Positions 38,304 through 46,687 of a stretch of DNA of 64,000 nucleotides are shown one piece after another. Positions within the stretch are counted from its first letter, which is position 1. Each line of letters opens with the position of its first letter. The notes under the pieces were generated by a model. That model worked only from the letters and a program-made list of their open reading frames with translations, searched no databases and was not told where the DNA came from. The DNA comes from Paludibacterium sp. B53371 (GTDB lineage Bacteria > Pseudomonadota > Gammaproteobacteria > Burkholderiales > Chromobacteriaceae): contig NZ_CP069163.1 in the NCBI RefSeq assembly GCF_018802765.1, positions 1,116,001 to 1,180,000 of the forward strand, in the 5' to 3' direction. The translations under genes and the position numbers were made by a program.

Positions 38304-38708
38304 TTAGAGAACCCATACCCCATCGGCGTCGACGGCGACGACGATGCCGGCTTGCGAGCGGGTGTTGGTGCCGTTGGTTTTGGCCACGGTCTGGTTGTCG
38401 ACGATGAAGCATGGGCGACCGAGGCTGGCCTGGGTGACCGGATCGGTGCCATCGTTGGCGAACTTGAACGCCTTGCCGCGCCGCACCGGCACACCGACGG
38501 CACCGTCTGCGCCTGCCGAGTTGTCGATGGCGGCGTCGGCCATGCCGAGATAGGCCAGCGTGGTGGCGGTGGCTCCGGGCGCGCCAAAGCCACTGGCGTT
38601 GGCAACCACGATTGTGCCGGCCGGAATCTTTACGCCCGCAGCCACCGGAACGACGATCAGCTCGCCGTCCTTGAACGGGGTATTGCGGTCTTGGGTAGTG
38701 GCGGTCAT
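38304..38708 (-). CDS. small head protein, probable capsid decoration (between protease and capsid)
   Basis: 134 aa. Repetitive, Gly/Ala/Val-rich beta-type sequence: FKDGELIVVPVAAGVKIPAGTIVV, VGVPVRRGKAFKF, AGIVVAVDADGVWVL. It resembles DUF2190-type or trimeric capsid-decoration proteins. The position between scaffold and major capsid supports this but does not prove it. Confidence 0.65.
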   Translation of the reverse strand: MTATTQDRNTPFKDGELIVVPVAAGVKIPAGTIVVANASGFGAPGATATTLAYLGMADAAIDNSAGADGAVGVPVRRGKAFKFANDGTDPVTQASLGRPCFIVDNQTVAKTNGTNTRSQAGIVVAVDADGVWVL

Positions 38709-38711
38709 GGA

Positions 38712-39263
38712 TTACTCCTTCATTGCTGCGGCTACGACCTTGGGGTCGTTGCCAAACATGCTGCAAACGGCCAGCGTGTCAGCATCCAAACCGGCAACCG
38801 TGTCGTCGGCCGGCGGGTTGCCCTGGGTTTGGGTGCTCGTCAGCGCGGCGATCTTCGGCGCGGTGGCGAGGTAACCCTTGAGTGCATCGAGATTGGACGT
38901 GCCCAGGCCACGCGCCCAGGCTTCCTGGGCGGCGAGCAGGCGGCCATCGGACAGTGCTGCAGTCACCAGTTCGTCCACCTCGCGTCCTTGCAGCTGGGAG
39001 GTCAGCGCAGCCACCTGGCCCTGCAGATCGCGCATGGTGTCGACCGACACGAAGCGGGCCGGGTCTACCTGATTGGCCGTCAACGCGGCAATGCGCTGCT
39101 GCTGAGTGCTGACCAGGGCGACCAGGTCGACGCTGGCAGCGGCCGTGCCCTGGCCGTCGGAAAGTTGATCGACCAGCTTTTGCAGCTGGGCCTTGATGTC
39201 ATCGGCCGTAGCGCCGACCGGCAGGTTGAGCAGCCAGCGCAGCTGCTCGATCAGTTCGTCCAT
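38712..39263 (-). CDS. internal scaffold protein Z (in-frame start within gene I)
   Basis: An ATG at 39263 in the frame of gene I is preceded by GAGGAGG at 8-nt spacing, a much better ribosome site than that of gene I itself. It yields 183 aa starting MDELIEQLRWLLNLPVG, the coiled-coil scaffold. Mu gene Z is made in the same way. Confidence 0.8.
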   Translation of the reverse strand: MDELIEQLRWLLNLPVGATADDIKAQLQKLVDQLSDGQGTAAASVDLVALVSTQQQRIAALTANQVDPARFVSVDTMRDLQGQVAALTSQLQGREVDELVTAALSDGRLLAAQEAWARGLGTSNLDALKGYLATAPKIAALTSTQTQGNPPADDTVAGLDADTLAVCSMFGNDPKVVAAAMKE

Positions 39264-39803
39264 CGTGGGGTCCTCCTCGGGGGACGGGTTTAAGGAAACC
39301 AGACGCGACAAGGCGGCCACCTGCAGTTCAGGCAGTTCATCCAGTGCCGGGTTATTGGTCAGCGCGACATGCATGAGAACGGCAATGCGACCGTTCTTGT
39401 CGTAGGTAAAAACTGGGGAAAGGTAGCGATACTCCTTCGAGACAATCATGGCGGCGGCGCTGGCCGTCCACTCCACGTCGGTGGCGTAGAGGCCATCGTC
39501 ACGCCACTCCAGCGTATGGAACCAACCACTGGCCGGAGCCGGCTTGCCATTGATTGCGGCATGCAGGGTTTGATGCTCGTAGTCGATTACATAAGGGGTC
39601 TCCCGTCGATTGGCTTCAGCGATCAGAACGGCGGCGGCCACCTCATCCAGTCGCCAGGCAGAGCATTCCGCCGGGCGGCCATCGCGGGCGCGAAACTCTC
39701 CGGCCGGCAACAGCTTGATGACGCGAGGGGCTTCGCCCTCGGCATTGCCGAGCAGTGAGAGGTCAACCGTCAGAGCGGCGATGAGAGGAGTTTTGCGTGC
39801 CAT
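38712..39803 (-). CDS. head maturation protease/scaffold (Mu gene I)
   Basis: 363 aa from ATG 39803 (MARKTPLIAAL); a start at 39812 is possible. The N-terminal protease half contains VIDYEHQTLHAAINGKPAPASGWF and the EYRYLSPVFTYD segment with candidate catalytic residues, typical of Mu I. The C-terminal half is the scaffold, helical with Gln/Leu-rich coiled coil, and can be made separately (see Z). It shapes the head and then digests the scaffold. Confidence 0.9.
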   Translation of the reverse strand: MARKTPLIAALTVDLSLLGNAEGEAPRVIKLLPAGEFRARDGRPAECSAWRLDEVAAAVLIAEANRRETPYVIDYEHQTLHAAINGKPAPASGWFHTLEWRDDGLYATDVEWTASAAAMIVSKEYRYLSPVFTYDKNGRIAVLMHVALTNNPALDELPELQVAALSRLVSLNPSPEEDPTMDELIEQLRWLLNLPVGATADDIKAQLQKLVDQLSDGQGTAAASVDLVALVSTQQQRIAALTANQVDPARFVSVDTMRDLQGQVAALTSQLQGREVDELVTAALSDGRLLAAQEAWARGLGTSNLDALKGYLATAPKIAALTSTQTQGNPPADDTVAGLDADTLAVCSMFGNDPKVVAAAMKE

Positions 39804-39929
39804 AGCCCACATTGTCGTGGGCGATGGATAGACGGATTAGTTGATGGGTTTCAGTGTGATTATTGGCAGGCACTTGCCCAGGGAAACGGCGGCCGCCAGA
39901 ATGATAGTCCCATATTTTGGAGCCAAATA

Positions 39930-40220
39930 ATGCGTAGAAATATGAATACCGTTCGGGCCATTCTTGATGCCGCAACCACGGATAATGGAGCGCCAACCCT
40001 TGCGTCCTTGCGTAAGCACGTCGCGGACACCTCCGGGGCCGGCACTGTCGAGCAGCAATATCATCTGGATCTATTGGAGCATGCCGGATTCATTCGCTAT
40101 CTTCCTCAAGACGGCACCGCAAGCTGGAAAAAAGACAACCCTTTTGTAGTGTTGACGTGGCAAGGATGCGATCTACTGGAGTCGATTGAGAAGGAGCATG
40201 CAAAAAGGCTTCCAGCATGA
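39930..40220 (+). CDS. DUF2513-like protein, cargo on the opposite strand
   Basis: 96 aa. MRRNMNTVRAILDAA at the start, YHLDLLEHAGFIRYL in the middle and VLTWQGCDLLESI near the end match the DUF2513 layout, a small winged-helix-like family of unknown role common on mobile elements. Transcribed against the head genes. Its TGA overlaps the ATG of the next gene, so the two form a pair. Confidence 0.75.
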   Translation: MRRNMNTVRAILDAATTDNGAPTLASLRKHVADTSGAGTVEQQYHLDLLEHAGFIRYLPQDGTASWKKDNPFVVLTWQGCDLLESIEKEHAKRLPA

Positions 40221-40504
40221 AAACCACCCATGTTACGGTCCATGATACGAGCGACGGGTGCCAGTACACTTTTCGTCTGACGCAGGACGATATCCTGGCC
40301 ATCATTAACATGCCTTTCCTGGGGAAACGAAAGGTCGATCTGCCGAGCTTGCCTGGAGATGCAAACCTCAAGGGAGATGACCTCACGCTCTTTCTTCATC
40401 ACCCCCATGGTATCGGTGTGGTTGACGCTTCTTTCTCCGCATTACGTCCAGAACTTGAGAGAGCGTTCCAATCCTTTCGTTTTGATGATGACGAAGGCGT
40501 TTAA
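40217..40504 (+). CDS. unknown 95-aa protein paired with the DUF2513 gene
   Basis: Not recognised. It starts with an ATGA overlap and reads MKTTHVTVHDTSDGCQYTFRL with an acidic C-terminus (SFRFDDDEGV). No membrane segment. Together with the DUF2513 gene it forms a small cargo operon closed by a bidirectional terminator. Confidence 0.65.
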   Translation: MKTTHVTVHDTSDGCQYTFRLTQDDILAIINMPFLGKRKVDLPSLPGDANLKGDDLTLFLHHPHGIGVVDASFSALRPELERAFQSFRFDDDEGV

Positions 40505-40562
40505 ACCCCGTTTAAATTCCTTCGCCAGCCATTCGCCTATACCACCGTCGCCTCAAGCCACG

Positions 40563-40592
40563 AAAACGCGCCATAACGGCGCGTTTTGCGCT
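40563..40592. terminator. bidirectional terminator inside the head gene block
   Basis: AAAACGCGCC and GGCGCGTTTT are perfect 10-bp arms around ATAAC. It lies between the convergent ends of the cargo pair (+) and gene G (-), so it stops both and splits the phage head transcript. Confidence 0.85.
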
Positions 40593-40603
40593 TTTCTCAT
40601 CTA

Positions 40604-41167
40604 TTATTCCCCAACGGCCTCACGGAGATAATCTTCCACCGTCGTTTCGATGCGCTGTTTATCGCTATCGTCTAGCACCAGGAACTCACGGGCTGGAATG
40701 TTACTGCCGGGGTGGTTGACCTTGCCAACAGGATGCCCCCCTCCCGCCCAGGCCAGCGCCTTCTTGTTGCGAGGCCGGATCTCATGTGGCTTGGTCTTGC
40801 CCCCAAAGTTCTGAATTGCCGCATACTTGACATTGGTTCCCACACCGGCATTATCGTTGTCGCTAAACTCGGTCATACTCCCCGCCAGCCGACCGGATCG
40901 TTGCAATATCTTCCCACCCCGGACCTTCTTCTCCAGACGTGCTGCCGACACCTGCCCAGTCTTGGTTAACGCACCGGCTCTGGATAGCCACGAGCCGGGT
41001 TTTAATCCCTGCCAAGCTGGCCGACCCTCGCGGGCAAAATTCTCTTCTACTGCATCCGCCATAATGCCCGCTATGGCTCGCATAAGTGACTCGCGGTGAG
41101 TCAACGCTTTTTCCACTCGTTTCAATTTCTCGACCACGTCCTGGCTATCAATTTTAATATCAATCAT
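40604..41167 (-). CDS. virion morphogenesis protein (Mu gpG type)
   Basis: 187 aa. Contains VEKALTHRESLMRAIAGIMADAVEENF (in parts), REGRPAWQGLKPGSW and KTKPHEIRPRNKKAL, followed by PAREFLVLDD, all characteristic of phage virion morphogenesis proteins (G/S-like tail completion). It overlaps the end of the F-like gene and is followed by the bidirectional terminator. Confidence 0.88.
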   Translation of the reverse strand: MIDIKIDSQDVVEKLKRVEKALTHRESLMRAIAGIMADAVEENFAREGRPAWQGLKPGSWLSRAGALTKTGQVSAARLEKKVRGGKILQRSGRLAGSMTEFSDNDNAGVGTNVKYAAIQNFGGKTKPHEIRPRNKKALAWAGGGHPVGKVNHPGSNIPAREFLVLDDSDKQRIETTVEDYLREAVGE

Positions 41168-41985
41168 CGGGCCGACTGCTCTAGAAGATATTGTTGAACC
41201 AACTCAGGCGGATAACGGCTGAGATCCGGTTGATATGCAGCTTGGCCAGGATTGAAACCGAAGCCGGCATCGCTCATGAAGCGTTTCCCTGTGACCGGGT
41301 CATTGAAAGCCACAGCCGGCTTGGTGTTGCCTTGGCGATCTATGGGCTGCTCCACGGTTTCCAGACGACCCTCGCTGCTAGACTCAAACAGTCCCAATTG
41401 CTCCATGTCGCGCGCACTGCGGGTGCGCACTCTACAGCGGCAGTTCCAGCCATTGGGCGGGTAGAAGGTGCGCCAGAACGGATCGTCGTAACGGAACACT
41501 CTGCCATGTAGGCTGCGGTGCGCCGGTCGCGTGCGGCTATCCATTACCGCCACGTATTCCCAAAACGGCCGTTGCTCAGCGCTGGCCAGTTGAGTTTGGA
41601 ATCGTCCGGCCATGTAGGCCGATTGCATGTTGGTACGGAAGATAGTTTCCAGGCGGCGAGGATTCAGGCGCTTGCCGTAAATTTCCCCGGTGGCCTGATC
41701 GATGATCCTACCTTTTCCCCACCAGCCCTTGGCCTCCAGCAATGGTTGCAGCCGAAGCTGGAAATCGGCCAGCGTCGCGCCGTTTTTCAGCGCATCACTG
41801 AGCGCATCACGAATGTCGGTCAGCACGTCCAGCTTGGTGACCCCGGCCACGGTGAACGCCTTGGCATGCGCCTCGGCCCACACGTCCTGCCACTTGAAGC
41901 CGATGGCAAATCCCTTGCTCTCGAAGTAGCGGATCGCCTCCTCGGGCGGCAAGCCAATGGCGTAGGACAGGTCAGGTGTTGCCAT
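41164..41985 (-). CDS. minor head protein (Mu gpF type)
   Basis: 273 aa. Contains PPEEAIRYFESKGFAIGFKWQDVW, the RLETIFRTNMQSAYMAGRFQ helix and AVMDSRTRPAHRSLHGRVFRYDDPFW plus NGWNCRCRVRT, the head morphogenesis (SPP1 gp7/Mu F) signature. It overlaps the portal gene by 14 bp. Confidence 0.93.
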   Translation of the reverse strand: MATPDLSYAIGLPPEEAIRYFESKGFAIGFKWQDVWAEAHAKAFTVAGVTKLDVLTDIRDALSDALKNGATLADFQLRLQPLLEAKGWWGKGRIIDQATGEIYGKRLNPRRLETIFRTNMQSAYMAGRFQTQLASAEQRPFWEYVAVMDSRTRPAHRSLHGRVFRYDDPFWRTFYPPNGWNCRCRVRTRSARDMEQLGLFESSSEGRLETVEQPIDRQGNTKPAVAFNDPVTGKRFMSDAGFGFNPGQAAYQPDLSRYPPELVQQYLLEQSAR

Positions 41986-43561
41986 TCACGCGCCCCCACA
42001 CGTCGGCAACGAAGATCGCGCGCGCCAACAATTCGGCGATCCCCTTGTCATCCATCGCCGGGTACGCCGTGACCAGGGCTTCGAAGGCATCGTCCGGTGT
42101 CGCGCCGCCCCGAATGGCCTGGATCACCGGAGCGAGCAGCGTGTCCATGCCGGCATTGATCGACTCGGCCGGCAGGTTCTCGGCGGCCTGGTCAAGCGTG
42201 GCCTGGTCCGGACAGACCACTTCGCCCTGCGCATTTGTCAGCACGGCACGGTAGGTCAGCGCGGCCGGTGTATCCTTCTGTCGCAGCTCGGGCGGCAAGG
42301 CCATTTCCGGGCGCGGCGCGACCAGCACCTCGTCGTCATCCTGGGCCTGCGGAATGGCCAGCTTTTCATGCACCCACTTCACCGGCACTTTGACACCCAG
42401 CCCAACCAGCTTTGGCAGGGAATCGGCGTACAGCTTGAGATCTTCCGGCTCGCGAGTATCGAACACTAGGCGCGGCAGGCGGTGCGGATCGACCTGCCCA
42501 AAGTTGAGCATGGCCAATGGGTACAGCAAGTCGCGCGTCAGCGTACCCTGTAGCTGACGGGCATCGCTCGCGATCAGATCGTGGCGTACCTCGTTATGGA
42601 CATTACCAAGGGCATTGGTGCTGCTCTTGCCATCGGCCTGGCTGGTCAACGTGCCGCCAAGGATCGCCTTAGACTGAGAACGCTCGCACCAGTCCATCAT
42701 CGCCTGGAACGGTTCATGGCTGCCCTGCGCGGCATTCTGGAATTCGATCAACATGCCTTCGGGAATGATGCCTGCCGCGTTGTGGCCGATTTCGGCCACC
42801 GCGCGCAGCAGGGTGGCCTTCTCTTCCTTGGTCGCGCCGCCAGGGTATTTGCCGACCCGCAACGGTAGTCCATAGATTTCCAGAAACTCGGCCAGATCGC
42901 GCACCGAGTAGTTTTTAAACAGGTACGGCCAGGCCAACACGCGATGCAGCCCGGCACGGGTCAGGTAGCCAGACTTGGCGCGATGCTTATGGATCACCCA
43001 GCCGAAGGACCACGGCTCGGCCCCCTCGACGCTGCCATCGCGCAGGCGCAAGGCATTGCCGTCATGCGGCAAGGTCTGGAACCAGCGTTGCGGTCGGTGC
43101 GTCAGGCTTTGCGGTAACCAGTCGCTGCCGAGGCGTTGCCAGGCGATTTCCAGCGCCGAGAAGCCATGGCCGATACCATCCAGGCAGTCGAGCAGTACAT
43201 CGTCCAGATCTGCCAGATCGATCAGCCACTCCTGCAGTTGCTCGGCCATCTTTTTTTCAGCGCTACTGGCATCGCGCGGCGCAGCGATACTCCAGTCGAG
43301 CGTCAGCAACGCACGCTTGCGCTTGCTCATCTCGGCGAAGATATGCGCGTCCTTTTCCTCCATGTCCGAGAACAGATCCGCCTGGGCGGCCAGATTGCCT
43401 TGTTCGGCATCTTCCATGATGCGATGCAACCGCAGCGGGGTGAGGCCGCGCGACGGATGCTCGGCAAACTCGCGCGTCACCCAGCCAACGCGGGCAGTTT
43501 GCGGTTCATCCAGCACATCTTGTTGAATCGGCTTGCCGTACTGATCAAGAATTTGCGGCAT
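41972..43561 (-). CDS. portal protein (Mu gp29, DUF935)
   Basis: 529 aa from ATG 43561 with AAGGAG eight bases upstream. Forms the dodecameric DNA entry ring. Contains PSRGLTPLRLHRIMEDAEQGN, LFSDMEEKDAHIFAEMSKRKRALLTLDW (in two parts) and a C-terminal FGQVDPHRLPRLVFDT stretch, typical of DUF935. Confidence 0.93.
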   Translation of the reverse strand: MPQILDQYGKPIQQDVLDEPQTARVGWVTREFAEHPSRGLTPLRLHRIMEDAEQGNLAAQADLFSDMEEKDAHIFAEMSKRKRALLTLDWSIAAPRDASSAEKKMAEQLQEWLIDLADLDDVLLDCLDGIGHGFSALEIAWQRLGSDWLPQSLTHRPQRWFQTLPHDGNALRLRDGSVEGAEPWSFGWVIHKHRAKSGYLTRAGLHRVLAWPYLFKNYSVRDLAEFLEIYGLPLRVGKYPGGATKEEKATLLRAVAEIGHNAAGIIPEGMLIEFQNAAQGSHEPFQAMMDWCERSQSKAILGGTLTSQADGKSSTNALGNVHNEVRHDLIASDARQLQGTLTRDLLYPLAMLNFGQVDPHRLPRLVFDTREPEDLKLYADSLPKLVGLGVKVPVKWVHEKLAIPQAQDDDEVLVAPRPEMALPPELRQKDTPAALTYRAVLTNAQGEVVCPDQATLDQAAENLPAESINAGMDTLLAPVIQAIRGGATPDDAFEALVTAYPAMDDKGIAELLARAIFVADVWGRVNGNT

Positions 43562-43573
43562 GTTTGTCACTCC

Positions 43574-45208
43574 TTACCAGGCTCCGGACGCAAAGCCGCC
43601 GAAGCCTTCATCATAGGCACTGCCAGCGCGCGGCACCGGGGTGTAATCGATCTGGCCACCGCCGGACAGCGCGGCGGCCCATAGCATCTGCAGCGCGTCG
43701 GGACCATCGTCGTGGTCAGCCAGGGGGAAATGGCGCAGCTGCTCGATCAGCGTGTGCAGACTTGGGTGCAGGCGGATCAGGCCGTTGGCCATGTGGGGTT
43801 GCAGCGTCTCGATGCGCAGCAGCTTGTCACCGTGCGGCTGTACCCCACGTGCTGGCACTGGGATGCCGCGCTGCGCCGAGCGCTTGACCAGCTCGGTGCG
43901 CATGAACTCCTGGAACTGCACTGACTCGACCAGCCACAGCACGCAACGGTACTCGGCCTGGAAGCTGATCACGTCCGAGATGATGCGGTCGGGCAGACGC
44001 TTGCGGATACTGGCCTCGACAACATCCAGGATGCCGGTAAAACGGTTGAAGCCGCCGACCAGAATGGCCGACGGGTCGCGCCGTGCGCCCGCCTTGCCGA
44101 GTGAAGGGTCGCATGCGCCGTAGAACACCCACTCGGGCAGCCGATTGACCCAGAAGTGGATGCATTCGGCGAACGGCGCGTCGTCACCGGAAAGCGGGTC
44201 GTTCTGCTGCTCCGAGTCGAACGCCGACTTGCCATCTCGCGCGCGCTTCACCATCAGTTTGTAGAACGTGGTGCCGCTTGGCCAGCAGATCGCCACACCC
44301 CGATCCATATCCGGCTGGTGCGCTTGGTAGAACGCCAGCGCCTCGTCCGGCCCCTGGCCGAGCAGGATCTCGGTCCAGCGGTCCCACAGGTCCATGTGAT
44401 CCGGCCAGCGCTCGACCGCGCGGAACTTGGCGCTTTTCCAGAGCGGGTTCTTGATCAGCCGCGCCAACACCGAGTCGTAGTGCAGGATGGTGCCGATGAT
44501 GAATACGTCGAGGCTGTCGTCGGCCGGGCCGAGCGACAGCAGGCTCTTGGTCACCCAACTGAGCAGCTTGTCGCGTTGCTCGGGGCTGCGCACGTTCTCG
44601 TCGTTTTCCAGGTCGTCGCCGATCACCAGATCCGGCCGGTACGGCCCGTGACGGCGGCCACGGATCTTCTTGCCGGAGCCGAACACCTCGACCTTGACGT
44701 CGTTGGTGGTCAGGATGGTGCCGACCTGCCATACCCGGCCGCGCCCGGTCGCCTCGGGAAAGTCCAACACCAAACGCGGGTTGAATTCCAGTTCGGCCTT
44801 GATCGCCTCCAGCATCGGCCATGCCTGCTCGATGGCGTCCATCACGATCAGTGGGTAATGCTTGCGGCCAGTGACGATGCACCACAGCGTGCCGATCTGG
44901 GTCACCAAGGTCGACTTAGCATGACCGCGCGGTGCAGCCACGGCATCATGGTCGCCGACACCGTTGTCGACCACCTCTTGAAAGCGGTCGAACAGATAGT
45001 CGTGAACGGTGGCCGGGTCGTGTTTGACGTAGTGCGGGAAATAGGTCAGAGCAAAATAGCGGAAGCTGGCGAACGCCTGCAGGCGGCGCTGCTCACGCGC
45101 ACTCGGATCGGGGTCGAAGCCGTCGCACTCGGCGTCGATCTGGCGGCGGTACTCAGCGGCCAGTAGCGCGACGTCCTGTAAGAAGTCTTTTCTGGTAACC
45201 TTCTTCAC
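43574..45208 (-). CDS. terminase large subunit (Mu gp28 type)
   Basis: 544 aa from GTG 45208, which has AGGTGA upstream; a TTG at 45238 gives ten more residues but lacks a ribosome site. It packages DNA by the headful mechanism. Walker A APRGHAKSTL lies near residue 92 and Walker B LVIGDDLE near 202. The nuclease part has GACDPSLGK and DDGPDALQM with conserved acidic residues. It is separated from the DUF1804 small subunit gene by a gene on the other strand. Confidence 0.93.
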   Translation of the reverse strand: MKKVTRKDFLQDVALLAAEYRRQIDAECDGFDPDPSAREQRRLQAFASFRYFALTYFPHYVKHDPATVHDYLFDRFQEVVDNGVGDHDAVAAPRGHAKSTLVTQIGTLWCIVTGRKHYPLIVMDAIEQAWPMLEAIKAELEFNPRLVLDFPEATGRGRVWQVGTILTTNDVKVEVFGSGKKIRGRRHGPYRPDLVIGDDLENDENVRSPEQRDKLLSWVTKSLLSLGPADDSLDVFIIGTILHYDSVLARLIKNPLWKSAKFRAVERWPDHMDLWDRWTEILLGQGPDEALAFYQAHQPDMDRGVAICWPSGTTFYKLMVKRARDGKSAFDSEQQNDPLSGDDAPFAECIHFWVNRLPEWVFYGACDPSLGKAGARRDPSAILVGGFNRFTGILDVVEASIRKRLPDRIISDVISFQAEYRCVLWLVESVQFQEFMRTELVKRSAQRGIPVPARGVQPHGDKLLRIETLQPHMANGLIRLHPSLHTLIEQLRHFPLADHDDGPDALQMLWAAALSGGGQIDYTPVPRAGSAYDEGFGGFASGAW

Positions 45209-45250
45209 TAAATCACCTACGTCAGAACTTGCATTCAAAGGAGTGCCGTA

Positions 45251-45757
45251 ATGGCTTTAAATAGACCTCTGCAGCGCGAACTTCTGTGCCAACTTGCGGA
45301 GCACTATCCAGAGCAAGTCGATATTTGTGCTCTTAACTCAACCATAATTAGCTCTGCCCCAGATGAGCTGGACGCAAATCTGACTTACCTCTACGAACAT
45401 GGGTTAGTGGCTCCTGCGCCGCACTTCGAGTCGCTCTCAAGTACGAATTTTTTTACAGGTCGGTCAGTCCATCCCGTAACAATTACTGCTAAGGGCATGG
45501 ATTTCCTGGAGGAAGATGGCGGCCTTTCCGCAATTCTCGGTACTGTCACGGTCAAGCTGCACGCAGATACCATCCGCGATATGCTTGAAGCCAAAATCAT
45601 GTCGTCCACTCTTCCATCCCCTGAGAAAGCGCGCTTTGTCGACACTCTCAAAGCGCTTCCAAGCGAGGCGCTCAAGACTTTCACCAATAAGCTGGTAGAG
45701 CTGGCTTGCGAAAATCCGCAGGCAGTTTGGACGACGCTTCAACAGATCGCCAATTAG
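45251..45757 (+). CDS. 168-aa cargo protein inserted between terminase genes
   Basis: Plus strand, against the packaging genes. The first 85 residues (RPLQRELLCQLAEHYPEQVDI, DANLTYLYEHGLVAPAP, TITAKGMDFL) look like a winged helix with a wing ending in a typical TxKGxDFL pattern. The second half is helical. No signal or membrane segment. It may be a transcription factor or an immunity-type moron. The genomic position is unusual because the two terminase genes normally adjoin. Confidence 0.7.
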   Translation: MALNRPLQRELLCQLAEHYPEQVDICALNSTIISSAPDELDANLTYLYEHGLVAPAPHFESLSSTNFFTGRSVHPVTITAKGMDFLEEDGGLSAILGTVTVKLHADTIRDMLEAKIMSSTLPSPEKARFVDTLKALPSEALKTFTNKLVELACENPQAVWTTLQQIAN

Positions 45758-46254
45758 CCATAGGTTTTAGCCAACTCTTCCCCAAAAGGCTCCAGCACCT
45801 CGACGAACGCCTGAGCATGCTTCGGGTACTTCTCTCTGATGAAGCCGGCCAGCTTTTGCACCACCTCCATCGCGGTGGCCAGCTGGCTGGTTTCCGGCAG
45901 CACTCGCCGAGAAGCCGCCACGGTCTTGTTGAACGAGTCCGCTAGGCTGGCCAGCATCTGCACCTTCTTCTCGGCCGGAATATCCAAGTTGTCGTTGAGC
46001 GCCTCCATCGTCGCCTGGTACTGGGTCAAAAACCCTGCCAAGGCGGCCCGCGCCACGCTCTCGATGCCGTCGCCGGCCAGAATCGCCGCCGCGCGCAGCT
46101 TGTCCCAGTCGTCGCCTTCATCCTGCGCTTCACGCTTCCAGCGACTGGCAGTCGACATCGACACCCCACATTGCAGTGCAGCCACCTCCAGCCCGAGCCG
46201 GTCGAATATGTACAGGCGGCGGACCTTGTCGCGGGTTTCCGGGGAGTGCGCCAT
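45754..46254 (-). CDS. DUF1804 protein, probable terminase small subunit (Mu gp27)
   Basis: 166 aa. N-terminal helix-turn-helix AHSPETRDKVRRLYIFDRLGLEVAALQCGVSMSTASRWKREA (in parts), then a helical oligomerisation region. The family lies before the large terminase in Mu-like phages and is thought to recognise phage DNA. Its stop overlaps the convergent cargo gene. Confidence 0.85.
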   Translation of the reverse strand: MAHSPETRDKVRRLYIFDRLGLEVAALQCGVSMSTASRWKREAQDEGDDWDKLRAAAILAGDGIESVARAALAGFLTQYQATMEALNDNLDIPAEKKVQMLASLADSFNKTVAASRRVLPETSQLATAMEVVQKLAGFIREKYPKHAQAFVEVLEPFGEELAKTYG

Positions 46255-46478
46255 TACAGCAACGCCCGCTTGACCATTTCGACCGCCAGCGCGGTGCCGA
46301 CTGCAACAATGCCGCCGCTGATCGCACCGACCTTGGCCGCCTGCTGCTCGACATGGCGCAAGCGGCTATCCATGTTGTCCATCCGTTCGTTCAGGCTGGA
46401 CTGGCTGGCCACGATCATGTCGAGCTTGCCTTCGATACGCCCCAGGGCGCGGGTCAGTTCGGTGTTATCGCCGCTCAT
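46254..46478 (-). CDS. small membrane protein with coiled coil (Mu gp26-like position)
   Basis: 74 aa. A coiled coil with Asn/Met-rich heptads (ERMDNMDSRLRHVEQQ) is followed by a C-terminal membrane helix VGAISGGIVAVGTALAVEMV. It overlaps the zinc-finger gene upstream (ATGA). It could be a holin-like or accessory lysis protein. Confidence 0.65.
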   Translation of the reverse strand: MSGDNTELTRALGRIEGKLDMIVASQSSLNERMDNMDSRLRHVEQQAAKVGAISGGIVAVGTALAVEMVKRALL

Positions 46479-46687
46479 CGGGCGTTCCTTTCTTCGTAGT
46501 CGTGTTGGCAGGTGACGCAGCGCTTACAACCAGGCGTGCACTGCCGGCGCTTTTCAGGGATTGCCTCGCCACAGTCCATGCAGTGCGAGAGGCCGGCACC
46601 GGTGCTCAGCTTGGCCGCCTGCCTAACAAGCGCTTCTTCGCGCTGACGCAGCTCCAGCTCCTGGGCACGGTCGAACATATCGGTCAC
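46475..46687 (-). CDS. TraR/DksA-type C4 zinc-finger protein
   Basis: 70 aa from GTG 46687 (GGAGG seven bases upstream), overlapping the Rz stop as GTGA. CMDCGEAIPEKRR...CVTCQHDYEE forms C-X2-C...C-X2-C. Phage TraR-like proteins bind RNA polymerase in its secondary channel and change promoter response. Common in this position in Mu-like phages. Confidence 0.8.
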   Translation of the reverse strand: MTDMFDRAQELELRQREEALVRQAAKLSTGAGLSHCMDCGEAIPEKRRQCTPGCKRCVTCQHDYEERNAR

